Source of the DNA: Ramlibacter sp.
Lineage (GTDB): Bacteria; Pseudomonadota; Gammaproteobacteria; Burkholderiales; Burkholderiaceae_C
Length of the DNA: 5,421 bases
Direction: 5' to 3'
Assembly (NCBI GenBank): GCA_025351615.1
Contig: JANXVP010000166.1
Span: 1 to 5,421 of the forward strand
Each line of letters starts with the position of its first letter. Position 1 is the stretch's first letter. This document shows, in pieces, positions 1 to 5,421 of this stretch. The translations under genes and the position numbers were made by a program. Below the pieces are notes generated by a model. The model saw only the letters and a program-made list of their open reading frames with translations. It ran no database searches and was not told the origin of the DNA.

Positions 1-1
1 G

Positions 2-658
2 TGGCCGCCCCACCCGGCCACAACCCGTTTGTTCCTGCAGCCGGCAGGTGGGCTCGCAACAGAAACGCCGCCGCAGCAGTCGCTTGCGCCGTACCAGGTC
101 AGCTTCACGACCGGGACCGGATCATCGACCCGCTATGAGCGGCTTGGCGCATTGGCAGTCACCGATTATTACCAGGACTGGATGGGGCGCGAGGAGGGCA
201 TGCTGACTTTCACGACTGCGCCGTTCGACGCAAAAGTGGAACTCACCGGCCATGCAGTTGTGGAACTGAACGTGTCGACGTCGGAGCATGACGGGAGCGT
301 CTTCGTCTACCTGTCCGAGGTCGACGCGCAGGGCAAGTCGTGGTTCATCACAGAGGGTGCGCTTCGGATGTTGCATCGGGCGACGGCAGAGTGTCCGCCA
401 AACTACCGCACAACCTGGCCATTTCGCAGCTTCCACCGCGGGCAGGCCAAGCGCATGGTGCCGGGCGTGCCGGAGATGCTGCGCTTCGCGCTGTTGCCAA
501 TTTCATGGCAGTTCCAAAGCGGCAGCCGGCTGCGCGTGTCGATCGCCGGAACTGATGCTGATCACTATGCCCAGGTGCCCCACGGCCGACCACCAAGGCT
601 TGAGATAACGCTGGGCGGCGGTAATGCGTCGTTCATCGACCTGCCGATCAAGATGTGA
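2..658 (+). CDS. CocE/NonD-family hydrolase, C-terminal part (5' truncated by window)
   Basis: Only the last 218 codons are visible; the frame is already open at position 2 and ends with TGA at 656-658. The first residues (WPPHPATTRLFLQPAGGL) resemble the linker and first strand that open the C-terminal beta-sandwich (X-Pro dipeptidyl-peptidase C-terminal fold) of CocE-type acyl hydrolases. Later pieces fit the same jelly roll: a strand reading VELNVSTSEHDGSVFVYLSEV, an LPISWQFQSGSRLRVSIAG segment, and a final PRLEITLGG strand. In this family the Ser-Asp-His triad sits in the alpha/beta-hydrolase domain before this one, so the catalytic residues are off the left edge and activity cannot be judged. 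Family members cleave esters or amides (cocaine esterase, glutaryl-7-ACA acylase, X-Pro peptidases). A TTG at 29 is not taken as the start because conserved domain sequence continues upstream of it. The gene converges on the CoA-ligase operon, so it is a separate transcription unit; a shared pathway is only a guess. Confidence 0.85.
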   Translation, partial: WPPHPATTRLFLQPAGGLATETPPQQSLAPYQVSFTTGTGSSTRYERLGALAVTDYYQDWMGREEGMLTFTTAPFDAKVELTGHAVVELNVSTSEHDGSVFVYLSEVDAQGKSWFITEGALRMLHRATAECPPNYRTTWPFRSFHRGQAKRMVPGVPEMLRFALLPISWQFQSGSRLRVSIAGTDADHYAQVPHGRPPRLEITLGGGNASFIDLPIKM

Positions 659-904
659 AGCTCATTACGCCGGAAGCGGGCCGGTAGTAGTGAGTTGCCC
701 CGCACTCGGCGGATTGTGTTCGCAGGGCTGTCACGGCGCTCATTCTTGGTTATTGATATTTTTCCGATCGCGCCTGTAGCTGAGCCTGCTCCAACGGGGG
801 GACGCTCCACCGTCGAACTGTCACCAGACCGTCACCCTGCGTATCAAAAAAAATCCGCCTCAACGGAACACACCATCGGTCTTTACCAAATTTTTCTGCA
901 AGTG
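659..904. other. Convergent intergenic region, no gene seen
   Basis: This 246-bp gap separates the stop of the CocE-like gene from the stop of the thioesterase gene, so both flanking genes end here and no promoter is required. Small frames cross it, but none has a convincing ribosome site or recognisable protein. It contains more A/T runs than the flanking genes, including an A8 tract at 846-853. For the plus-strand gene I see only a short CCGG...CCGG stem around 670-685 with no following T run, which is not a convincing terminator. Confidence 0.6.
846..867 (-). terminator. Possible weak intrinsic terminator of the minus-strand operon
   Basis: Read on the minus strand, this is a 4-bp stem (TCCG, loop TTGAGG, CGGA) followed immediately by eight T residues. 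It starts 38 nt beyond the stop codon of the last operon gene, where a terminator is expected. The stem is short, so the T8 tract is the main support; Rho-dependent ending is equally possible. Confidence 0.35.
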
Positions 905-1363
905 TCAGGCTTTTCCAGGGCGCGCGGGCGTAGCGATCTTCTTCCAGATGCCGCTGGCGACACAGACCACGCGTGAGCCCACCATGAAGATGCCGTTCAT
1001 GAACACCAGCTGCTTTGTAGCCCGCACCATCGCGGGCGTCACTTCGACTGTCTCGCCGATGCGGACCCCGTCCACAAACTGGAGAGTCAGCGTTACAGTG
1101 ACCGTGGCCGCGGTGTCCGTCAGGTGACGTGCGGTCGCGCCAAGTGCGCGGTCGGTGAACGTCATCAGCGCGCCGCCTTGCAGCATGCCATTCCTGTTCT
1201 CGTGCTTGGCAGCAGTCGGAAAACAGAAGCTGGGACCCGTGGCACCCGCCCGGTGGAAGAAAGGGCCGGCATGGCTGATGAAGCCGGGGTCAGTGAACAC
1301 GCTCCAACCGCGTGTCACGAGTTCATGAGTGATTTGCTCTTCATTCATCGCGGCGTCCATCAT
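905..1363 (-). CDS. PaaI-like hotdog-fold thioesterase
   Basis: A 152-residue single hotdog domain, the usual size for PaaI/THEM2-type acyl-CoA thioesterases, which hydrolyse acyl- or aryl-acyl-CoA in the cytoplasm as dimers or tetramers. The active-site segment is HENRNGMLQGGALMTFTD at about residues 54-71. By spacing, Asn56, Gly63 and Asp71 match Asn50, Gly57 and the catalytic Asp65 of human THEM2 (numbers from memory). The usual HGG histidine is Gln62, a substitution also common in this family. The beta-strand block VTVTLTLQFVDGVRIGETVEV (split around residues 88-108) fits the hotdog sheet. The chosen ATG (1361-1363) overlaps the lactonase stop in an ATGATGG arrangement; ATGs at 1360 and 1348 are in-frame alternatives. 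No clear Shine-Dalgarno precedes it, so translation probably depends on coupling. The frame stays open upstream to about 1789, but that part is only an off-frame reading of the lactonase. Likely role: CoA release from a pathway product or dead-end intermediate. The substrate is unknown. Confidence 0.88.
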   Translation of the reverse strand: MMDAAMNEEQITHELVTRGWSVFTDPGFISHAGPFFHRAGATGPSFCFPTAAKHENRNGMLQGGALMTFTDRALGATARHLTDTAATVTVTLTLQFVDGVRIGETVEVTPAMVRATKQLVFMNGIFMVGSRVVCVASGIWKKIATPARPGKA

Positions 1364-2235
1364 CCAGCGAACACGTGCTCGGGCAGGCCCCTGACGCCCA
1401 CATCCAGCTGCAAAAGGCTGCCGGCCAGGGGCTGGTCGGCTAGGGCGGATTCCGTCAACCCAAAGCGCATGGACGTCACGTAAAGCGTGGCCAGATCCGG
1501 CCCGCCGAACATCACACTGGTTGGCTTCTGGAACGGCATGCGGATCTCGCGAACCAGCTGTCCATCTGGCGCGTACCGGCGGATGTGCCAGTCGCCCACT
1601 TCGGCCACCCACAGGCCGCCCTCCGCATCGACCACGCAGCCGTCCGGGATAGCCCCGGCGCCTTGCTTCGCATAATCGCGAAACGTGCGTCTGTTCGAAA
1701 GCTTGCCTTCTGTGGGATCGAAGTCGTAGGCATCGATGCGACCGGGTTTGGAATCGACGTGGTACATGACCCGGCCGGCCTCGCCCCACGCGATGCCGTT
1801 GGACACCACCAGATTGCTGGCAAGCCGGTGCATGGAAAGGTCACGGTCCATGCGAAACAATGCCGCGGTCGGCTGGCTGACATGAAGGTCGCGGGTACCA
1901 ACCCACAGGCGGCCGCAGCTGTCGCACTTGGCGTCGTTGAAGACCTCCTTGGAGAAGTCCACTAGGGCCACGGGCAGCGAGGTCAGCTCGGGTCTGTCGA
2001 AATGCAGCGTGGCCATGCCCTTTTTGGTGACGAGGAGCAGGCCGCCGGACGCACGGGGGATGACCGCGCTCGGTGCGTAGGGAAGTGTGCGCAATTCGAC
2101 CTTGCCCGTCTCCGGCCGCAGCCGGAGAATTTGGCGCGAGACGATGTCGATCCAGTACAGCGACTGCTCGCGGACGGACCACATGGGGCCTTCGCCAAGC
2201 ACCGTCTGCGGCGCATCAACGACTTTCCAGTTCAT
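1360..2235 (-). CDS. SMP-30/gluconolactonase/LRE-family lactonase
   Basis: A 291-residue protein, normal length for the six-bladed beta-propeller SMP-30 family, which opens lactone rings using one divalent metal. The metal-site landmarks are present: LGEGP with Glu15 near the N-terminus, FNDAKCD with Asn100, SNGIAW with Asn146, and IPDGCVVDAEGGLWVA with Asp198. These correspond to Glu18, Asn103, Asn154 and Asp204 of human SMP30 (numbers from memory). The Arg that normally precedes the first Asn by two residues, and contacts sugar lactones, is Val98 here; DGK is DAK. This suggests a lactone other than an aldonolactone. There is no signal peptide, so it is cytoplasmic. Its ATG overlaps the stop of the DUF35 gene by 4 nt (ATGA, 2232-2235), and its own stop overlaps the thioesterase start in the same way. 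The ribosome site is weak (AAGG-like), in keeping with translational coupling. Family assignment is secure; the substrate is not known. Confidence 0.92.
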   Translation of the reverse strand: MNWKVVDAPQTVLGEGPMWSVREQSLYWIDIVSRQILRLRPETGKVELRTLPYAPSAVIPRASGGLLLVTKKGMATLHFDRPELTSLPVALVDFSKEVFNDAKCDSCGRLWVGTRDLHVSQPTAALFRMDRDLSMHRLASNLVVSNGIAWGEAGRVMYHVDSKPGRIDAYDFDPTEGKLSNRRTFRDYAKQGAGAIPDGCVVDAEGGLWVAEVGDWHIRRYAPDGQLVREIRMPFQKPTSVMFGGPDLATLYVTSMRFGLTESALADQPLAGSLLQLDVGVRGLPEHVFAG

Positions 2236-2675
2236 GGTCGCCCGGCCTTGGCAAACGCTGCCGCGGGCGTGAACTTCACCAGGGTGATCTCGTCGGTCAC
2301 GGCTTCGAAGACGGCTTCGACGTGCATGCCGATCGGCATCTCGGCCAGCGTGCCGTTCGCCAGACCTACGATGTTGGTCATGATGCGCGGGCCCTCCTCA
2401 AGTTCGACCATTGCGACGTTGTAGGGCGCGTCGGCGGCGAAGCCGGGGAAGTAGACTTTGTGGAAGCGGCAGTTGGCCCAGATGCGGCCGCGTCCGCTCA
2501 ATGCCTCCCAGTGCACCCCTTCCTTGCCGCAATGACTGCACCACGGTTCAAAGTAGGTGTGGAAGGTGCCACAATGGTCGCAGCGCGGAAGTTGCAGCCG
2601 GCGCTCTCGCGTGGCTTCCCAAAAGGGCTGGCTCTGCTTTGTGACCGGCGGCAGCGGTTTCGTGTAGTCGCTCAC
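2232..2675 (-). CDS. DUF35 Zn-ribbon/OB-fold protein, probable partner of the thiolase-like aldolase
   Basis: A 147-residue protein of the DUF35 (OB-fold/rubredoxin-like Zn-ribbon) family. Residues 1-30 form the usual N-terminal helical segment (KQSQPFWEATRERRLQLPRC). A four-cysteine Zn ribbon follows: Cys32-x2-Cys35 and Cys46-x2-Cys49. An OB-fold occupies roughly residues 55-135, with the typical GRGRIWANCRFHKVYFPGF and YNVAMVELEEGPRIMTNIVG stretches. Family members have no known catalytic role of their own; they bind thiolase-fold enzymes and contribute to CoA binding, as ChsH2-DUF35 does with Ltp2. GTG at 2673-2675 is chosen because AAGGGAGG lies four bases upstream and the GTGA overlap with the previous stop is typical coupling. 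An ATG 11 codons further upstream (2706-2708) would overlap the thiolase-like gene by 37 nt and lacks such a site. Its place directly after the thiolase-like gene supports a stoichiometric complex of the two proteins. Confidence 0.92.
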   Translation of the reverse strand: MSDYTKPLPPVTKQSQPFWEATRERRLQLPRCDHCGTFHTYFEPWCSHCGKEGVHWEALSGRGRIWANCRFHKVYFPGFAADAPYNVAMVELEEGPRIMTNIVGLANGTLAEMPIGMHVEAVFEAVTDEITLVKFTPAAAFAKAGRP

Positions 2676-3817
2676 GCTGCCTCCCTTGCGTAGATGATCG
2701 AGGTGCACAGCGGTCCGCCCTGCAGGTACTGGACGATCTTCGCGTCGGGCACCTGCCGATCCCCGAGCCCGCCGCGCAATTGACGCACCGCTTCGGCCTG
2801 CAGATTCCAGCCCTGCATGTAGCTTTCCGACAAGTGGCCGCCGTTCGTATTGGTCGGATAGCGGCCGCCCAGTTCGAGCGTGCCGCCTTCGACAAAAGAA
2901 CCGCCTTCGCCCTGCGCGCAGTAGCCGAAGCCCTCCAGCGTGAAGAGCACGATCGGCGTGAAGTTATCGTAAATCATCAGCGCGTCCACATCCTCCCGCT
3001 TCAGTTCGGCCATTTCGTGCACGGTTTTCGATGCGCGCTGCATCGCCGCATAGCCGAAGTCGTCTGCAAGCTCGCCCTGCGCAAGCCGCGAGAGCTGGGT
3101 GATGCCGCGGATGTACACGGGACGCTGCTTCATGTCTTTCGCACGATCTCCGCCGGTCAGGATCATGGCCACGCCGCCATCGTTGATCAGGCAGTAGTCG
3201 AGCAGGCGGAGCGGTTCAGCGATGAACCGCGACGCCATGTAGTCGTCCATCGTGATCGGCTTGCGCATCACCGCGGTCGGGTTGAGGCCGGCGTGCTTGC
3301 GAAAGGCGATCGCGACTGCGCCAAGCTGCTCGTTCCTGGTGCCGTACAGGTGCGCATGTCGCTGGTACAGCATGGCATGCACCGCGCCAGGGGACGTCAT
3401 GCCATAGGGGAACCACATCTGGTCGGAGTTGGTGCCGTAGTTGTCTCCCTGGCCGCCGTAGCGCGCGCCCGCGGTGCGCCCGTCGTTGCCGTATACGACC
3501 GCGACCGTGTCCAGCATACCGGAGAGGATCGCCTGCACGGCGATCTGGATGGTGCCGCCCGTCATGCGCCCCGCGCCCGGCAAGGCCGTCACCAGGCGCG
3601 GTGTCGTGTTGGTGATCTGCACAAATTTCTGGTAGTCCGTCATCCGCTGGCAGACCAGGCCGTCGATGTCCTGAAGCTTGATGCCGGCGTCCTCCGCGGC
3701 GTTGCGCAGCGCCCAGATGCCCAGTGACGTGGCATCGTGCCCCGCGAGCGCGCCGTAGTTGGTCGTGCCGACACCGACGACCGCGACGCTGTCTTTCCGG
3801 TTGCTGATCAGGCTCAC
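2672..3817 (-). CDS. Cys-less thiolase-superfamily protein, probable Ltp2-like acyl-CoA retro-aldolase
   Basis: A 381-residue thiolase-fold protein of the SCP-x/lipid-transfer type, often annotated as acetyl-CoA acetyltransferase. The N-terminal half starts with VAVVGVGTTNYG (11-22) and has a GGTIQIAVQAILSG helix (87-100). The C-terminal half has DALMIYDNFTPIVLF (278-292), NTNGGHLSES (323-332) and a closing YLQGGPL (364-370). The nucleophilic Cys expected at the start of the 84-100 segment is absent (RMTGG instead of CSTG), and the C-terminal CxGGG Cys is replaced around Tyr364. The NEAF-type Asn/His is Tyr283, and the GHP histidine is Tyr333. This double-Tyr, no-Cys pattern matches the steroid side-chain aldolase Ltp2, whose paired tyrosines are also 50 residues apart as I recall. 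It should therefore cleave a beta-hydroxyacyl-CoA to a carbonyl product and a shorter acyl-CoA; the substrate is unknown. It starts at GTG (3815-3817) with GGAAGGG five bases upstream. It follows the ligase by 16 nt and overlaps the DUF35 gene by 4 nt. The superfamily is certain; aldolase activity is inferred. Confidence 0.9.
   Translation of the reverse strand: MSLISNRKDSVAVVGVGTTNYGALAGHDATSLGIWALRNAAEDAGIKLQDIDGLVCQRMTDYQKFVQITNTTPRLVTALPGAGRMTGGTIQIAVQAILSGMLDTVAVVYGNDGRTAGARYGGQGDNYGTNSDQMWFPYGMTSPGAVHAMLYQRHAHLYGTRNEQLGAVAIAFRKHAGLNPTAVMRKPITMDDYMASRFIAEPLRLLDYCLINDGGVAMILTGGDRAKDMKQRPVYIRGITQLSRLAQGELADDFGYAAMQRASKTVHEMAELKREDVDALMIYDNFTPIVLFTLEGFGYCAQGEGGSFVEGGTLELGGRYPTNTNGGHLSESYMQGWNLQAEAVRQLRGGLGDRQVPDAKIVQYLQGGPLCTSIIYAREAA
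2680..2687 (-). promoter_or_regulatory. Ribosome binding site for the GTG start of the DUF35 gene
   Basis: On the minus strand this reads AAGGGAGG, four bases before the GTG at 2673-2675 and embedded in the last codons of the thiolase-like gene. It is the strongest Shine-Dalgarno sequence in the operon and favours the 147-residue form over a start at 2708. Confidence 0.65.
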
Positions 3818-3822
3818 TGGAA

Positions 3823-3829
3823 CCCTTCC
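3823..3829 (-). promoter_or_regulatory. Ribosome binding site for the GTG start of the thiolase-like gene
   Basis: On the minus strand this reads GGAAGGG, five bases before the GTG at 3815-3817 and inside the 16-nt gap after the ligase stop (TAA at 3834-3836). An ATG at 3829-3831 is out of frame and reaches a stop after five codons. Confidence 0.6.
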
Positions 3830-3833
3830 ATTT

Positions 3834-5351
3834 TTAGTTGATGCGGCGGGCGTGGCCGGCCCACAGCGGCTGGCTGAGCTGACGCCGGTCCGGCTTGCCG
3901 TTGACGTTGAGAGGCAGTTCCGGAATGAGGCGGATTTCCTTGGGGACCTTGTAGGCAGCCAGAAGGTCCTTGCAATGGGCGCGGATGCTTTCCCCGTCGA
4001 ACTCGCGCGGATCGCGTGAAACGACGAAGGCGATCACGCGCTCCCCCCACTTGTCGTCGGGCGCCGAGGCGACCGCGGCGTCGAGCACCTGCGGGTGGCT
4101 GCTGATAACCTTTTCGACCTCGCCCGGGTAGACGTTGAAGCCGCCGGAGATGATCACGTCGTTCATGCGGTCGCGCAGGAAGATGTTGCCGTCGACCATC
4201 TCGCCCAGGTCGCCGGTGCGGGCCCATTCGTCGGTGATCAGCTCGCGCCCTTGCGCCGTCAGGCGGGCAATCGGCAGCCAGGGCGCCTTGACCTCGATCT
4301 CGCCGACGCCGTCCGCGCCTCGCGCATGCAGCCGGACTTCGGCCGCCAGCAGTGCCCGGCCGGCGCTGTGGCAAAGCCTGGAGTCGCGATGGCCGGCGCC
4401 ATCGAGGAAGCTGATCGAGCCGGCTTCGTGCGAACCGTACGACTGCACGAACTCCGTGTTCGGCAGCAGGCTCATCGCCTCCTGCAGGACGCTCTGCCGG
4501 ATTGGCGATCCTCCATAGACGATCCGCTCCAGGCTCGACTGCCCGAACGCCTCCCGCGCCCCCGGGTGATTCAGGATCAGGCTGAATATCGTCGGCACCA
4601 CTTGCGCGCACGACACGCGCTGCTTCGACAGGATGGCCGCAAGAGTGCCCAGGTCGAACTTTTCCATCATCAACAAGGTCCCGCGTTGCAGGAAAGTCGG
4701 AATGACGAATAACCCGGCTTGGTGCGACAGCTGACCGAGCACCAGCGTGGTGGAGTCGGGCCGGATCCGCATTTCTTCGGCCAGCATCGAGACAGCGCGC
4801 ACGAGCCAGGCTCGGTGCGTAACGATCAGGCCCTTCGGCTCCCCGGTAGAGCCGGATGTAAAGCGGATGATCGCGTCGCTGTCTTCCAGTCCCTCGGCTT
4901 CGGAGGATCGGGGCAGGTCAGTTGCTATCACGTCCTGCAGGCGATGCATGCCGGGGCCCGTATCGCCATCGACCACGAAGATCGCGTGGTCCAGCTCCGG
5001 GTCATCCCGAAACGCTGCAGCCTTCGCCGTGGTGGTGACGATGACCCGTGCATGGCAGAACCGGAACTGGCGTCGGGCTTCAGTGGCGGACAGCCGGTAG
5101 TTGGCGTAAGCCGCGACGGCGCCGGCCCGGAAGCTGCCGAATTGCGCCACCAGGTAGGCAATTGAATTGGGCAGGTGGATCGCGATGACGTCACCGGGAC
5201 CCACTCCGCTGGAGCGCGCCCACGCCGCGAAGCCGGAAACGGCGGCGTCCAGCTCGGCATAGTTGACCTCGCGTCCGCCCCACTCCCGGACGGCGACCTG
5301 GTCGGGCGCCGCGGCGGCGGCTCGGGCAACTACGGAATCGATGGTTGGCAA
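3834..5351 (-). CDS. AMP-forming acyl-CoA ligase (class I adenylating enzyme)
   Basis: A 505-residue ANL-superfamily enzyme, normal length, that would activate a carboxylic acid with ATP through an acyl-AMP to its CoA thioester. Motifs in order: the phosphate-binding loop IIRFTSGSTGEPKG (161-174); LSHQAG (208-213); YGGSPI (279-284); the A5 motif YGSHE (305-309); the A7 motif ARTGDLG (377-383); the hinge RMNDVIISGGFNVYPGEVE (395-413); and the A10 motif NVNGKPDR (482-489), whose Lys486 is the adenylation lysine. All catalytic elements are intact. The substrate pocket does not identify the acid: medium or long chain, aryl or steroid side chain are all open. The apparent start is TTG at 5349-5351, chosen because AGAGGGA lies six bases upstream and the next residues (PTIDSVVARAAAAAPDQVAV) match the usual family N-terminus. 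No in-frame ATG occurs nearby; the first Met is residue 135. The frame remains open to the window edge, so a slightly longer protein cannot be excluded. It is the first gene of the visible operon. Confidence 0.92.
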   Translation of the reverse strand: MPTIDSVVARAAAAAPDQVAVREWGGREVNYAELDAAVSGFAAWARSSGVGPGDVIAIHLPNSIAYLVAQFGSFRAGAVAAYANYRLSATEARRQFRFCHARVIVTTTAKAAAFRDDPELDHAIFVVDGDTGPGMHRLQDVIATDLPRSSEAEGLEDSDAIIRFTSGSTGEPKGLIVTHRAWLVRAVSMLAEEMRIRPDSTTLVLGQLSHQAGLFVIPTFLQRGTLLMMEKFDLGTLAAILSKQRVSCAQVVPTIFSLILNHPGAREAFGQSSLERIVYGGSPIRQSVLQEAMSLLPNTEFVQSYGSHEAGSISFLDGAGHRDSRLCHSAGRALLAAEVRLHARGADGVGEIEVKAPWLPIARLTAQGRELITDEWARTGDLGEMVDGNIFLRDRMNDVIISGGFNVYPGEVEKVISSHPQVLDAAVASAPDDKWGERVIAFVVSRDPREFDGESIRAHCKDLLAAYKVPKEIRLIPELPLNVNGKPDRRQLSQPLWAGHARRIN

Positions 5352-5357
5352 AGAAAG

Positions 5358-5364
5358 TCCCTCT
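5358..5364 (-). promoter_or_regulatory. Ribosome binding site deciding the TTG start of the CoA ligase
   Basis: On the minus strand this reads AGAGGGA, six bases before the TTG at 5349-5351. No ATG is available in frame nearby, so this site is the main argument for the TTG start. I see no convincing -35/-10 pair in the remaining 57 bases to the window edge, so the operon promoter is probably outside. Confidence 0.55.
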
Positions 5365-5421
5365 TTTCTGGCAATGCTCCTGGCGGTCGCCGGTCTGGAG
5401 AAATCCGGAGCCGACCGACAA

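Larger units (their letters stand above)
905..5351 (-). other. Five-gene operon: CoA ligase, aldolase-like thiolase, DUF35, lactonase, thioesterase
   Basis: All five genes lie on the minus strand with junctions of +16 nt and then three 4-nt overlaps: GTGA at 2672-2675, ATGA at 2232-2235 and ATGA at 1360-1363. There is no room for internal promoters outside coding sequence, so one transcript with coupled translation is expected. The gene set describes CoA-dependent catabolism of an acid, with C-C cleavage and a lactone step. The operon may begin upstream of the window, because only 70 nt precede the ligase start. Confidence 0.85.

Noticed and set aside
668..686. CCGG...CCGG stem after the CocE-like gene as a plus-strand terminator
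   Set aside because: The stem is only four to five pairs and no T run follows, so it is not a supportable intrinsic terminator.
695..976. A 93-codon plus-strand frame across the convergent gap
   Set aside because: Non-ATG start, no ribosome site, no recognisable protein features, and its 3' part is antisense to the thioesterase.
1364..1789. Upstream extension of the thioesterase frame to make a 294-residue protein
   Set aside because: The extra 142 residues are Arg-rich and are an off-frame reading of the lactonase gene; the hotdog domain is complete from the start at 1363.
1908..2867. Three GCGGCCGC octamers (near 1909, 2485 and 2860)
   Set aside because: They fall in different codon contexts inside three genes, and GC-rich octamers of this kind are expected by chance in such DNA; no regular spacing or shared flanking sequence.
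2780..3727. A 315-codon open frame on the plus strand antisense to the thiolase-like gene
   Set aside because: Its product is rich in Arg, His, Ala and Val with no recognisable domain, and it mirrors codon structure of the well-supported minus-strand gene. Long antisense frames are expected in high-GC DNA.
3814..4611. A 265-codon frame on the minus strand overlapping the CoA ligase in another frame
   Set aside because: Low-complexity Arg/Gly/Ala/Pro protein lying entirely within the ligase, whose motifs are intact in the other frame.
1..5421. CRISPR arrays, tRNA/rRNA genes, insertion sequences, phage attachment sites
   Set aside because: I found no regularly spaced repeats, no cloverleaf-like or rRNA sequence, no transposase coding and no terminal inverted repeats in the window.

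Overview
The window looks like accessory catabolic DNA from a high-GC Gram-negative bacterium. Base composition, good Shine-Dalgarno sites, tightly packed genes and the gene families suggest a proteobacterium, most likely Burkholderiales-like. That assignment is inference from style and gene content; there is no taxonomic marker in the window.

Layout. Positions 2-658 (+) hold the 3' end of a CocE/NonD-type serine hydrolase gene: only its C-terminal jelly-roll domain is visible, and the catalytic part lies beyond the left edge. Positions 659-904 are a non-coding gap between convergent genes, with a weak intrinsic-terminator candidate for the minus strand. The rest is one minus-strand operon, read from right to left: an acyl-CoA ligase (5351-3834), a thiolase-fold enzyme lacking the catalytic cysteines (3817-2672), a DUF35 Zn-ribbon/OB-fold protein (2675-2232), an SMP-30/gluconolactonase-type lactonase (2235-1360) and a PaaI-like hotdog thioesterase (1363-905). 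The last four genes are joined by three successive 4-nt stop/start overlaps (GTGA, ATGA, ATGA), and the ligase is only 16 nt upstream of the thiolase-like gene. The first three genes appear to use non-ATG starts (TTG, GTG, GTG), each behind a good Shine-Dalgarno sequence.

How the genes may work together. The ligase would activate an unknown carboxylic acid to its CoA thioester. The thiolase-like protein plus DUF35 partner has the hallmarks of the Ltp2-type retro-aldolases of steroid side-chain degradation: no nucleophilic Cys, and tyrosines at the two oxyanion-hole positions (Tyr283 and Tyr333, 50 residues apart). It is therefore better read as a C-C cleaving aldolase on a beta-hydroxyacyl-CoA than as an acetyl-CoA acetyltransferase. 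The lactonase could open a ring produced before or after that cleavage, and the thioesterase could release CoA from an end product or stalled intermediate. The substrate is unknown. No acyl-CoA dehydrogenase, hydratase, regulator or transporter is visible, so the pathway is incomplete here and probably continues beyond the right edge or elsewhere.
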